Source: Hymenobacter persicinus (GTDB lineage Bacteria > Bacteroidota > Bacteroidia > Cytophagales > Hymenobacteraceae). Taken from it: a stretch of DNA of 44,428 nt. The notes under the pieces were generated by a model that did not search any database, was not told the DNA's origin, and was given only the letters and a program-made list of their open reading frames with translations. This document shows, in pieces, positions 7,171 to 15,264 of this stretch (positions are counted from its first letter, which is position 1; the number at the start of each line of letters is the position of its first letter). The stretch covers positions 1 through 44,428 of the forward strand of contig NZ_SEWE01000041.1 in assembly GCF_004167665.1 (NCBI RefSeq), written 5' to 3'. A program made the translations under genes and the position numbers.

Positions 7171-7985
7171 TGCTGCGCCCTATGCAAGTTGCCCCGTCCG
7201 AAACCCCGGCCCTGAACAACTACTCGCCCGAAGTGCGGCAGCAGCTGTTTGCCTACGTGCTCCAGCTAGCCGACACGAGCCTGATTCTGGGCCACCGCCT
7301 GTCGGAATGGTGCGGGCACGGGCCGATTCTGGAGCAGGACCTGGCCATGGCCAACATTGCCCTGGACTTGCTCGGCGAAACCCGCAGCCTGTTTCAGTAC
7401 GCCGCGGAGCTCGAAGGCCAGGGCCGCACCGAGGACGACTTGGCCTTTCTGCGCCTGGCCACCGAGTACCGCAACCCCTTGCTGGTGGAGCAGCCTAACG
7501 GCGACTTTGCGGCCACCATCGTCCGGCAGTTTCTCTTCGACACGTTCCACTACCACTGCTTGGTAGAACTGCACAAGAGCCCCGACGCCCAGCTGGCCGC
7601 CATTGCCGAAAAGGCCGTGAAGGAAGCCGCCTACCACCTGAAGTGGAGCTCGGAGTGGATGATTCGCCTCGGTGACGGCACCGCCGAAAGCCGGCAGCGC
7701 CTCGATAAGGCCCTGGCTACGCTCTGGCGCTACTCCGGGGAGCTGACCACACCCACGGCCACCGAACAGGCCCTGCAAGCCGCCGGCATTATCCCCGACT
7801 ACGCCGCGCTGCGGCCCGCCATGGACGCCCACGTGGCCCACGTTTTCGGCGAGGCCACGGTACCGGTGCCCCAGGGTGTATTTATGATGACCGGCGGCAA
7901 GGAAGGCCGCCATTCGGAGCACCTGGGTTACATCTTGGCCGAGCTGCAGTACATGCAACGCACGTATCCGGGTCTGAAATGGTAG
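7170..7985 (+). CDS. paaC: Phenylacetyl-CoA epoxidase structural subunit PaaC
   Basis: This is the ferritin-like partner of PaaA that stabilises the catalytic subunit. The 271 residues show GHRLSEWCGHGPILEQDLAMANIALDLLGETR at the start and an EAAYHLKWSSEWMIRLGDGT helix; E. coli PaaC has 248. The extra N-terminal residues depend on the start: the ATG at 7170 overlaps the paaB stop, and an internal ATG at 7182 would remove four residues. The end overlaps paaD by 7 nt. The chain paaB-paaC-paaD has no free gap, unlike the rest of the cluster. Confidence 0.95.
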   Translation: MLRPMQVAPSETPALNNYSPEVRQQLFAYVLQLADTSLILGHRLSEWCGHGPILEQDLAMANIALDLLGETRSLFQYAAELEGQGRTEDDLAFLRLATEYRNPLLVEQPNGDFAATIVRQFLFDTFHYHCLVELHKSPDAQLAAIAEKAVKEAAYHLKWSSEWMIRLGDGTAESRQRLDKALATLWRYSGELTTPTATEQALQAAGIIPDYAALRPAMDAHVAHVFGEATVPVPQGVFMMTGGKEGRHSEHLGYILAELQYMQRTYPGLKW

Positions 7986-8485
7986 CCACGGCCCCCACCG
8001 AGGAACGCATCTGGCAGCTGCTGGAGGAGGTCACCGACCCCGAGGTGCCGGTGCTCAGCATCCTGGACCTGGGCATCGTGCGCAGCGTGCGGGTGGAGGG
8101 CGAGCAGGTTACAGTCAGCATTACCCCGACCTACTCGGGCTGCCCGGCCATGAACGTCATTGCCACCGAAATCCGCCTGCGCCTGCTGGCCGAGGGCATC
8201 ACCAAGGTCACGATTCACAACCAGCTCAGCCCGGCCTGGACCACCGACTGGATGAGTGCCGCCGGCCGCCGCAAGCTCGAAGCCTACGGCATTGCGCCGC
8301 CCGTCGACGGCACGGCTACGGGCCACGTGCTCAACCTGTTCGGCAAGGACACGGCCGTGCGCTGCCCGCTCTGCAAATCCGAGCACACTCACTTGGTCAG
8401 CCAGTTCGGCTCCACGGCCTGCAAAGCCCACTACCAGTGCGACGACTGCCTCGAACCCTTCGACTACTTCAAATGCCACGCTTAG
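7979..8485 (+). CDS. paaD: PaaD, MIP18-family assembly factor for the epoxidase
   Basis: The protein has 168 residues. The N-terminal MIP18/SufT-like domain (about 5-95) carries the TDPEVPVLSILDLGIVR and TYSGCPAM motifs; the C-terminal part has cysteine pairs CPLC and CDDC plus a final CH, suited to binding zinc or an Fe-S cluster. PaaD is needed for phenylacetyl-CoA epoxidase activity in vivo and is thought to help build the metal centre of the complex. The ATG overlaps the last codons of paaC, so it is translationally coupled. An octamer repeat element starts just after its stop. Confidence 0.95.
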   Translation: MVATAPTEERIWQLLEEVTDPEVPVLSILDLGIVRSVRVEGEQVTVSITPTYSGCPAMNVIATEIRLRLLAEGITKVTIHNQLSPAWTTDWMSAAGRRKLEAYGIAPPVDGTATGHVLNLFGKDTAVRCPLCKSEHTHLVSQFGSTACKAHYQCDDCLEPFDYFKCHA

Positions 8486-8486
8486 C

Positions 8487-8598
8487 GGTGAACTAGTGAG
8501 ATGGTGAAACGGTGAGTTGTTCTGTTTGCGCCAGGGGCGCGGAACTGTACCGCCAAAACATCAAACTCACTAGTCCACCACCTCACCAGTTCACCAAC
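8487..8598. repeat. Octamer-array palindromic element (family B, copy 1)
   Basis: Four 8-nt units of type RGTGANNY (8487-8518) face four units of type YCACYANY (8567-8598), so the two arms can form a stem of about 32 bp with a 45-nt centre. The units keep exact 8-nt spacing while their sequence varies. The right array ends 2 nt before the paaH ATG. It starts 1 nt after the paaD stop. Confidence 0.85.
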
Positions 8599-8600
8599 TT

Positions 8601-9779
8601 ATGACAATCGGAATTATCGGCAGCGGGGCTATGGGGGCGGGACTTGCGCAGGTGGTGGCTACGGCCGGCCATACCGTGCGTTTGCTCGACCAGAACGCCG
8701 AGGCCTTGCAGCGGGCCGGCGCCGGCATTCAAAGCAGTTTGAATAAGCTGGCCGAGAAGGGCAAAATCACGGCTGACGCAGCCGCCGAAACCTTTGGCCG
8801 CCTGCGGCTGACCCAGGATGTGGGCACCTTCAACGACTGTGAGTTGGTGCTCGAAGCCATTGTGGAAGACCTTTCAGTGAAGCAGCAGCTGTTTCGGGAA
8901 GTGGAAATGCTGGTGCCCGACACCTGCATTCTGGCCTCGAATACCTCGTCGTTGTCCATTGCCTCCATTGCTGCGGCGTGTAAGAAACCCGAGCGGTTTA
9001 TCGGCATTCACTTCTTCAACCCCGCACCCGTCATGCAGCTGGTGGAAGTTATTCCGGCGGTGCAGACCCGGGCCGGACTGGCCGAAGAGGTGCGCGACTT
9101 GGTGCACAGCTGGGGCAAGCGGCCGGTGCTGGCCAAGGACACCCCGGGCTTTATCGTCAACCGCGTGGCCCGACCCTTCTACGGCGAGGCCATCCGCATC
9201 CTGGAAGAGGGCCTGGCCGACATGGCCACCATCGACTGGGCCCTGACTGAGCTGGGCGGCTTCCGCATGGGGCCGTTTGCCCTGATGGATTTTATCGGTC
9301 ACGACGTAAACTACCGGGTCACCGAGTCAGTGTTTGCCTCCTTCTTCTACGACCCGCGCTTCAAGCCTTCCTTCACCCAAAAGCGCCTGTTTGAGGCCGG
9401 CTACTACGGGCGCAAATCGGGCCGGGGCTTCTACAGCTACGCTGCCGACGCCATCCAGCCCGAGCCGAACCGGGACGAGCAGCTGGGTCGCCTGATTCTG
9501 AACCGGGTGCTGGCCATGCTCATCAACGAAGCCGTGGACGCGCTGGCCCTGAACGTGGCTTCGCGCGAAGACCTGGAGCTGGCCATGACCAAGGGCGTGA
9601 ATTACCCCAAGGGCCTGCTGGCCTGGGCCGACGAGCTGGGCCCTGCAACCGTGCTCAAAACCCTCGACGACCTCTACGACGAGTACCACGAGGACCGGTA
9701 TCGCGCCAGTGCCCTGCTGCGCCGGGTGGTGCGGGCCAATCAGCATCTTTCGCAGCCCGAGCCGGCAGCCCACGCTTAA
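8601..9779 (+). CDS. paaH: 3-hydroxyacyl-CoA dehydrogenase PaaH
   Basis: It oxidises 3-hydroxyadipyl-CoA to 3-oxoadipyl-CoA with NAD+. An N-terminal Rossmann domain starts with IGIIGSGAMGAGLAQ (residues 3-17), followed by GIHFFNPAPVMQLVEVI with the catalytic histidine and DTPGFIVNRVARP at the domain border. The 392 residues include a second C-terminal 3HCDH segment (YPKGLLAWADELG), but the protein is shorter than E. coli PaaH (475). Its place between paaD and paaI/paaJ supports the role. The ATG at 8601 lies directly behind the octamer array and has no Shine-Dalgarno sequence. Confidence 0.93.
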   Translation: MTIGIIGSGAMGAGLAQVVATAGHTVRLLDQNAEALQRAGAGIQSSLNKLAEKGKITADAAAETFGRLRLTQDVGTFNDCELVLEAIVEDLSVKQQLFREVEMLVPDTCILASNTSSLSIASIAAACKKPERFIGIHFFNPAPVMQLVEVIPAVQTRAGLAEEVRDLVHSWGKRPVLAKDTPGFIVNRVARPFYGEAIRILEEGLADMATIDWALTELGGFRMGPFALMDFIGHDVNYRVTESVFASFFYDPRFKPSFTQKRLFEAGYYGRKSGRGFYSYAADAIQPEPNRDEQLGRLILNRVLAMLINEAVDALALNVASREDLELAMTKGVNYPKGLLAWADELGPATVLKTLDDLYDEYHEDRYRASALLRRVVRANQHLSQPEPAAHA

Positions 9780-9788
9780 TGCTGCGTT

Positions 9789-10304
9789 ATGACCTTGCCT
9801 CTGCTACTGCTGCTGTTGTTTTATCAGGCCCCGCAAAAGCCCGTCTATGACCGCCAGGAATACGCGGCGAAGCTGACCAAAGAGTTCTTCCGGGGCGACT
9901 TCTGGGACTTTATCACGTATCCGGATCCGGTTAACGATAAGGTGTCCTGGGGATATTTCGCCACGAAAGGGGAAGCCCGCAAGACCGCCACGATTCTGCC
10001 CATTCCCGTGGTAGAATACGACGCTGCCAAAGCCGGCTACCGCCTGAAAAAAGACTTGATGAAGGCTTTTGTCCTGAAGAGCGGGCAGCTCATTGCCATT
10101 GCGAACTTCCACAAAGGCGAATCGGAATGGTACGGGGGCTACGACAACGACTTGCCGACGAGCCGCAAGCTGTATGCGGCCTACCTGCTCGGTCCCGACG
10201 AATTTTATCTGAGCTGCTCTACCTCGTCCGCCCTGTGCGGCTATATTCTCCTGAAGAACGACCGGGAGTACCGCTGGAACCATGGCACAAAGTCCTTCGA
10301 GTAA
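9789..10304 (+). CDS. Unknown protein with short hydrophobic N-terminus, inside the paa cluster
   Basis: This 171-residue protein is not recognised. It begins MTLPLLLLLLFYQAP, a short hydrophobic run without a positive n-region, so it may be exported or membrane-anchored. The rest is rich in tyrosine and charged residues, with a SWGYFATKGEARKTATILP stretch, two cysteines close together near the C-terminus (LSCSTSSALCGY) and no repeats. The gene starts 9 nt after paaH and its last 23 nt overlap paaI in another frame, so it is co-transcribed with both. Its DNA is visibly poorer in G+C than paaH and paaI. It is not part of known Paa pathways. Whether it relates to uptake or sensing of phenylacetate, or is a chance insertion, cannot be said. 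Confidence 0.75.
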   Translation: MTLPLLLLLLFYQAPQKPVYDRQEYAAKLTKEFFRGDFWDFITYPDPVNDKVSWGYFATKGEARKTATILPIPVVEYDAAKAGYRLKKDLMKAFVLKSGQLIAIANFHKGESEWYGGYDNDLPTSRKLYAAYLLGPDEFYLSCSTSSALCGYILLKNDREYRWNHGTKSFE

Positions 10305-10731
10305 CCACCCGGTACAGGCCGTCAAGGAACGAATGCTGCGCCACGACACGTTCAGCCGGCTGCTGGGCCTGGCAGTGGACGAGGTAGGGCCCGGCTACTG
10401 CCGCCTGCACTTCACCGTGCGCCCCGACATGCTCAACGGCTTCGGGGCCCTGCACGGGGGCGTAACGTTTTCTGCGGCCGATTCGGCCTTTGCCTTCGCC
10501 TGCAACAGCCACGGCCGCCAGAGCGTGGGCCTAAGCGTCACTGTCGACTACCTCGCGGCCGGTAAGCTCGGTGACGTCATCATGGTGGAAGCCCGGGAAG
10601 AAGACCTCAAGTACAAAATCGGCGTGTACCAGGTGCGCGCCACCACCCAGGACGGCACCGTGCTGGCTTTGTTTAAAGGCACCGCCTACCGCACCAGCAA
10701 CGAGTTCCTGTCCGCCGACGGCCAGAGTTGA
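10282..10731 (+). CDS. paaI: Hydroxyphenylacetyl-CoA thioesterase PaaI
   Basis: This 149-residue single hot-dog-fold protein releases CoA from dead-end ring-hydroxylated phenylacetyl-CoA products and so protects the CoA pool. The motif NGFGALHGGVTFSAADSAFAFACNSHG contains the catalytic-type aspartate at residue 67 and is nearly diagnostic for PaaI. The length is close to that of E. coli PaaI (140). The start overlaps the end of the preceding unknown gene by 23 nt. A half-size octamer element lies between it and paaJ. Confidence 0.94.
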   Translation: MAQSPSSNHPVQAVKERMLRHDTFSRLLGLAVDEVGPGYCRLHFTVRPDMLNGFGALHGGVTFSAADSAFAFACNSHGRQSVGLSVTVDYLAAGKLGDVIMVEAREEDLKYKIGVYQVRATTQDGTVLALFKGTAYRTSNEFLSADGQS

Positions 10732-10770
10732 CGCTCCGAAAGCGCAGTAGGCGCCGCCAGAACGACCAAC

Positions 10771-10802
10771 TCACCATTTCACAACTTCACAATTTCACCA
10801 CC
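10771..10802. repeat. Octamer array, single arm (family B, copy 2)
   Basis: Four TCACNNNN units in exact 8-nt register lie just before the GTG start of paaJ at 10810. No mirrored left arm is visible between paaI and this array, so this is a half element. Confidence 0.75.
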
Positions 10803-10809
10803 TCCCCCC

Positions 10810-12015
10810 GTGAAACAAGCCTATATAGTTGACGGCATCCGCACCCCGATTGGCAACTTCGGCGGCACTCTGTCCGCCGTCCGGCCCGACGATATGGCCG
10901 CGCTGGTCATTCGGGAATTGCTGCGTCGCAACGCCTCCGCCGACCCCGCCGCCATTGCCGACGTGCTGCTCGGCTGCGCCAACCAGGCCGGCGAAGACAA
11001 CCGCAACGTGGCCCGCATGGCGTTGCTACTGGCCGGCCTGCCCACCTCCGTGCCCGGCGAAACCGTGAACCGTCTCTGCGCCTCGGGCCTCTCGGCCAGC
11101 ATTGCCGCCGCCCGCGCCATCCAGTGCGGCGACGGGGACCTGTTCGTGTCCGGGGGCGTGGAAAGCATGACCCGGGCGCCCTACGTGACCTCGAAGCCGA
11201 CCAAAGCGTTTGGCACCGACGCCAAAATGTACGATTCCAGCTTCGGCTGGCGCTTCGTGAACCCGCGGATGGAGGAGCTTTACGGCACCGACGCCATGGG
11301 GGAAACTGCCGAGAACCTGGCCGAGCGCGACAACATCAGCCGGGAAGACCAAGACCAGTTCGCCTACGACTCCCACCAGCGCGCCGCCCGGGCCCGGGAC
11401 TCCGGCCGTTTCGCCGAGGAAATCGTGGCCGTGCCCATTCCCCAGCGCAAGGGTGAGCCGGTGCTGTTCAGCCAGGACGAGTTCATCAAGGCCGACACGA
11501 CCCTGGAGGTGCTGGCCCAGCTGCGCCCCGCCTTCCGCAAAACCGGCTCCGTCACGGCCGGCAACTCCTCGGGCCTCAACGACGGCGCGGCGGCTTTGCT
11601 GCTGGCTTCGGAAGACGGCCTGAAGCAGCACAACCTTATGCCCCGGGCCCGCCTCGTGAGCATGGGCGTGGCGGGCGTGGAGCCCCGCTACATGGGCATC
11701 GGTCCCGTGCCGGCCTCCCAGCTGGCTTTGAAAAAAGCCGGCCTGACCCTGGACCAGATGGACCTGATTGAGTTCAACGAAGCCTTTGCCGCCCAAACCC
11801 TGGCCTGCGCCCGCGGCCTGGGCCTGGAAGGCTCCGACCCGCGCATCAACCCCAACGGCGGCGCCATTGCCCTGGGTCACCCCCTGGGCATGTCCGGGGC
11901 CCGCATTCTGAACACGGCCGCCCTGGAGCTGCAGAAACAGCAGAAGCGCTACGCCCTGGTGACGATGTGCATCGGTGTTGGCCAGGGCTACGCGGCCATT
12001 ATCGAACGGGTGTAA
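10810..12015 (+). CDS. paaJ: 3-oxoadipyl-CoA thiolase
   Basis: It cleaves 3-oxoadipyl-CoA (and, in this pathway, 3-oxo-5,6-dehydrosuberyl-CoA) with CoA to acetyl-CoA plus the shortened acyl-CoA. The 401 residues match the usual thiolase length. The catalytic residues are visible: nucleophile C90 in VNRLCASGL, H357 in ALGHPLGMSGAR and C387 in TMCIGVGQG. The substrate is inferred from the cluster; the sequence alone cannot separate PaaJ from PcaF. The start is the GTG at 10810, just upstream of KQAYIVDGIRTPIG. The stop is followed after 0 nt by the left arm of repeat family E. Confidence 0.94.
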   Translation: MKQAYIVDGIRTPIGNFGGTLSAVRPDDMAALVIRELLRRNASADPAAIADVLLGCANQAGEDNRNVARMALLLAGLPTSVPGETVNRLCASGLSASIAAARAIQCGDGDLFVSGGVESMTRAPYVTSKPTKAFGTDAKMYDSSFGWRFVNPRMEELYGTDAMGETAENLAERDNISREDQDQFAYDSHQRAARARDSGRFAEEIVAVPIPQRKGEPVLFSQDEFIKADTTLEVLAQLRPAFRKTGSVTAGNSSGLNDGAAALLLASEDGLKQHNLMPRARLVSMGVAGVEPRYMGIGPVPASQLALKKAGLTLDQMDLIEFNEAFAAQTLACARGLGLEGSDPRINPNGGAIALGHPLGMSGARILNTAALELQKQQKRYALVTMCIGVGQGYAAIIERV

Positions 12016-12184
12016 CCTCGCCCCCTAGCCCCCTCTCCGGAAGGACAGGGGAAACTGGTTTTAGCCTTTCGTTTCCTTATTCCCACCAACCCGAAGCCAC
12101 CATTCACGCCCGCAAATACTAGCTACTAGATTTTCTAGGACTAGTTCCCCTCCTCTCTCCCGGAGAGGGGGCTAGGGGGTGAGG
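12016..12184. repeat. CCCCCTAGCCCCC-type hairpin element (family E)
   Basis: The left end 12016-12040 and right end 12160-12184 are complementary at 24 of 25 positions. Pairing continues inward less exactly (GGGGAAACTGG against CTAGTTCCCC), so the arms may reach about 50 nt, around a roughly 70-nt centre richer in A+T. It occupies the whole paaJ-paaZ gap and ends 11 nt before the paaZ ATG. Confidence 0.8.
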
Positions 12185-12195
12185 CATCAACGCAC

Positions 12196-14259
12196 ATGAC
12201 GACTCTCGAAAACTACACCCTCGGCCGCTGGACGCCCGGCGCCTCCGCCCCCCAGGAGCTGCTCGATGCCAGCACCGGCGAAGTCATTGCCCTGGCCAAC
12301 ACCGAGGGCTTCGACTACGAAGCCATTTTCCACTACGCCCGGACCGTGGGCAACCCGGCCCTGCGCAAGATGACTTTCCACGAGCGGGGCCGCATGCTCA
12401 AGGCCTTGGCCCTGCACCTGATGGAGAAAAAGGAGCAGTTCTATGCCCTGAGCGTGCGCACCGGCGCCACCCGCGCCGACTCCTGGGTGGACATCGAGGG
12501 CGGTATCGGCAACCTGTTTGCCAACGCCTCTTTGCGCCGCAAATTCCCCGACAAGCCGTTTTACGTGGAGGGCGAGCCGGTCGGGCTGAGCAAGGGCGGC
12601 ACCTTCATGGCCCAGCACCTGATGGTGCCCCGTGAGGGCGTGGCCGTGCACATCAACGCCTACAACTTCCCGGTGTGGGGCATGCTGGAGAAAATTGCGG
12701 TGAACCTGCTGGCCGGCATGCCCGCAGTGGTCAAGCCCGCCGTCCCCTCGGCCTACCTCACCGAGGCCGTCGTGCGTGAAATCATTGCTTCGGGCATTCT
12801 GCCCGCCGGCGCCTTGCAACTGATTGTGGGCTCGGGTCAGGGAATTCTCGACCACGTCAACTACCAGGACGTGGTGACCTTTACCGGCTCGGCCGCCACC
12901 GGCCGCAAGCTGCGGGCCCACCCGCGCATCGTGGAGGAAGCCGTGCCCTTCACCATGGAAGCCGACTCCCTGAACGCCGCCGTGCTGGGTCTCGACGCCA
13001 AGCCCGGCACGCCCGAGTTTGATTTGTTCGTGAAGGAAGTGCGCAAGGAGATGACCGGCAAGTGCGGGCAGAAGTGCACCGCCATCCGCCGCATCCTGGT
13101 GCCCGAAAGCCTGATCGAAGACGTGCAGATTGCCCTGGGCAAGCTTCTGAGCCAGACCACCATCGGCCACCCGCTGGCCGAGGGCGTGCGCATGGGCGCC
13201 CTGGCCGGTCGCGAGCAGCGGCAGCGCCTGCGCGAGCAGGTGGAGCTTCTGGCCAAGAACACCCCCATCGTGTACGGCGACCTGGACGCGGGCCTCGACG
13301 TGCTGGGCCAGGACCGCGGCGCCCACTTCGAGAAGGGCGCGTTCTTCTCCCCCATCCTGCTGCGCAACGACCAGCCCTTCCGCAACCTCGACTCCCACGA
13401 GCTGGAAGCCTTCGGCCCCGTGGCCACGCTGATGCCTTACAAGGACACCGACGAGGCCATCAAGCTCGTGAACATGGGCAAAGGCTCCCTGGTCTGCTCC
13501 CTGGCCACCAACGACCCGCGCCTGGCCCAGGACTTCGTGCTCGGCGCGGCCACCCACCACGGCCGCATCCTGGTTCTGAACGAGGAAATGGCTAAGGAAA
13601 GCACCGGCCACGGTTCCCCGCTGCCCCTGCTGATCCACGGCGGACCCGGCCGGGCCGGCGGCGGCCAGGAAATGGGCGGCATGCGCGGCGTGGAGCACTT
13701 CATGCAGCGCGTGGCGCTCCAGGGCTCCCCCACCATGATTACGGCCATTACTGAGGTCTACCAGCCCAAAGCCAAGCAGATTGAGAAGGACAAGCACCCG
13801 TTCCAGCACTACTTCGAGGAGCTGGAAATCGGGCAGACCTACGTGACCCACCGGCACACCGTCACCGAGGCCGACATCAGCGCCTTTGCCCAGGTGTCGG
13901 GCGACAATTTCTACGCCCACGTCGATGAAACCTCTCTCGAAGGCACGCTCTTCACCGGCCGGGTGGCCCACGGCTACTACATCCTGAGCAAAGCCGCCGG
14001 CATGTTCGTGGACCCGCGCAAGGGCCCGGTGCTGCTCAACTACGGCCTCGACGAGTGCCGCTTCACCAAGCCCGTGTACCCCGGCACTACCATCGGCGTG
14101 ACGCTGACGGTGAAGGAGAAAATCGGCCAGGAGAAGCGCGACGCCGAGGACGTGGCCAAGGGCATTGTGCGCTGGTACGTGGAAGTCACCGACCAAACCC
14201 AGGAAACCGTGGCCGTAGCGACGATTCTGACCATGGTCAAAAAGAAAAACCAGGACTAA
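12196..14259 (+). CDS. paaZ: Bifunctional oxepin-CoA hydrolase / semialdehyde dehydrogenase PaaZ
   Basis: This fusion opens oxepin-CoA by hydrolysis and oxidises the resulting aldehyde to 3-oxo-5,6-dehydrosuberyl-CoA with NADP+. It has 687 residues (E. coli 681). The N-terminal aldehyde dehydrogenase domain (about 1-530) has the glutamate of TMEADSLN and the nucleophile C294 in GQKCTA. The C-terminal MaoC-type hot-dog domain (about 540-687) has the ISAFAQVSGDNFYAHVDE motif with D570 and the FTGRVAHGY motif. The ATG at 12196 is the first after repeat E. Both halves look complete, so no separate hydrolase is needed. Confidence 0.97.
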   Translation: MTTLENYTLGRWTPGASAPQELLDASTGEVIALANTEGFDYEAIFHYARTVGNPALRKMTFHERGRMLKALALHLMEKKEQFYALSVRTGATRADSWVDIEGGIGNLFANASLRRKFPDKPFYVEGEPVGLSKGGTFMAQHLMVPREGVAVHINAYNFPVWGMLEKIAVNLLAGMPAVVKPAVPSAYLTEAVVREIIASGILPAGALQLIVGSGQGILDHVNYQDVVTFTGSAATGRKLRAHPRIVEEAVPFTMEADSLNAAVLGLDAKPGTPEFDLFVKEVRKEMTGKCGQKCTAIRRILVPESLIEDVQIALGKLLSQTTIGHPLAEGVRMGALAGREQRQRLREQVELLAKNTPIVYGDLDAGLDVLGQDRGAHFEKGAFFSPILLRNDQPFRNLDSHELEAFGPVATLMPYKDTDEAIKLVNMGKGSLVCSLATNDPRLAQDFVLGAATHHGRILVLNEEMAKESTGHGSPLPLLIHGGPGRAGGGQEMGGMRGVEHFMQRVALQGSPTMITAITEVYQPKAKQIEKDKHPFQHYFEELEIGQTYVTHRHTVTEADISAFAQVSGDNFYAHVDETSLEGTLFTGRVAHGYYILSKAAGMFVDPRKGPVLLNYGLDECRFTKPVYPGTTIGVTLTVKEKIGQEKRDAEDVAKGIVRWYVEVTDQTQETVAVATILTMVKKKNQD

Positions 14260-14295
14260 TTTCCCTTTCCGCTCCCTTCTTTCGCCATTCGAGCA

Positions 14296-14390
14296 TCCTG
14301 CTGAGTGCAGTCGAAGCATCTGCGGGCTGCCGTTGCAGCGGCAGCCGACTCACGCTCTGCCCGCCCACTGCCTGGCTGCGCTCAGCAGGA
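14296..14390. repeat. Hairpin element, CCTGCTGAG...CTCAGCAGG type (family A, copy 2)
   Basis: The outer arms TCCTGCTGAGTGCAG (14296-14310) and CTGCGCTCAGCAGGA (14376-14390) pair with one wobble, followed inward by the GAAGCATCT motif of family A; an inner stem GGCTGCCG/CGGCAGCC is also present. It is more diverged than the other two copies. It ends 23 nt before the ATG of the crotonase. Confidence 0.7.
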
Positions 14391-14413
14391 CGTTTACCTT
14401 TCTTCCTTTCTCT

Positions 14414-15193
14414 ATGAGCACTACCTCTACCCTGAGCGCCGGCCAGGTCAGCCTGACGACCGACGCGCACGGCATCAGCACGGTTTCGTTTTTCCACCCC
14501 TCCCACAACTCCCTGCCCGGGGCCCTGCTCACCCAGCTGGCCGCTACCATCACCCAGGCCGGCCTGGACGAAGCTACCAAAGTCATCATCCTGCGCAGTG
14601 AGGGCGAAAAAACCTTCTGCGCCGGCGCCAGCTTCGATGAGCTCATTGCCATTCGGGACGAGGCCCAGGGCCTGGAGTTTTTCTCCGGCTTCGCCAAAGT
14701 TATCAACGCCTGCCGCACCTGCCCCAAGGTGATTATCGGGCGGGTGCAGGGCAAGGCCATCGGCGGCGGCGTGGGCGTGGCCGCGGCCACCGACTACTGC
14801 TTTGCCACGAACCAAGCCGCCGTGAAGCTCAGTGAGCTGGTCGTGGGCATCGGGCCGTTTGTGGTCGGGCCGGTGGTGGAGCTCAAAATCGGCAAGGCGG
14901 CCTACGCCCAGCTGGCCCTGGATGCCGCCGAGTTTCGCAGTGCGGCCTGGGCCCAGGAAAAAGGGCTGTACGCGGCCTTACTGCACAATCAGCAGGAACT
15001 GGACGCGGCCGTGCAGGCCTTTGCCGAAAAGCTGGCCACTTACAATCCGCAGGCGCTGACCGATTTGAAGCGCGTTATCTGGGCCGGCACCGAAAACTGG
15101 GACTCCCTGCTCACCGAGCGCGCCGCCATCAGCGGCCGGCTGGTGCTGTCGGACTTCACCCGCCAAGCCATTCAGCAGTTCAAGGCCAAATAG
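14414..15193 (+). CDS. Enoyl-CoA hydratase/isomerase (crotonase family)
   Basis: This 259-residue protein belongs to the crotonase superfamily. The oxyanion-hole regions are CAGASFDEL (about 75-83) and QGKAIGGGVGVAAATDYC, and the second catalytic position is the glutamate in KLSELVVGI. The first crotonase glutamate (as in GGGCELAM of rat hydratase) is replaced by glycine/valine (GGGVGVAA), a change common in isomerases. In the paa pathway it could be PaaG (epoxide to oxepin isomerase) or PaaF (2,3-dehydroadipyl-CoA hydratase); the symbol is left empty for that reason. The ATG at 14414 is preferred to an upstream in-frame ATG at 14333 that lies in the repeat. It closes the cluster and is followed by a bidirectional terminator. 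Confidence 0.88.
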   Translation: MSTTSTLSAGQVSLTTDAHGISTVSFFHPSHNSLPGALLTQLAATITQAGLDEATKVIILRSEGEKTFCAGASFDELIAIRDEAQGLEFFSGFAKVINACRTCPKVIIGRVQGKAIGGGVGVAAATDYCFATNQAAVKLSELVVGIGPFVVGPVVELKIGKAAYAQLALDAAEFRSAAWAQEKGLYAALLHNQQELDAAVQAFAEKLATYNPQALTDLKRVIWAGTENWDSLLTERAAISGRLVLSDFTRQAIQQFKAK

Positions 15194-15202
15194 GCTAGCT
15201 AC

Positions 15203-15250
15203 AACGCAAAACAAGCGCGCTTCCGGACGGAAGCGCGCTTGTTTTGCGTT
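15203..15250. terminator. Bidirectional terminator between the paa cluster and fur
   Basis: The arms 15203-15224 and 15229-15250 form a perfect 22-bp stem with the tetraloop GGAC. The stem includes AAAACAA/TTGTTTT, giving a U-rich segment on either transcript. It lies between the convergent crotonase gene and fur-family gene. Confidence 0.9.
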
Positions 15251-15264
15251 CAGTTGCCACAGCT

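Noticed and set aside
12187..14319. 710-codon open frame on the minus strand opposite paaZ
   Set aside because: It mirrors a clear PaaZ gene with intact catalytic residues; long antisense frames are expected from the G/C-rich codon use. The translation is rich in His, Gly, Val and Ala without motifs.
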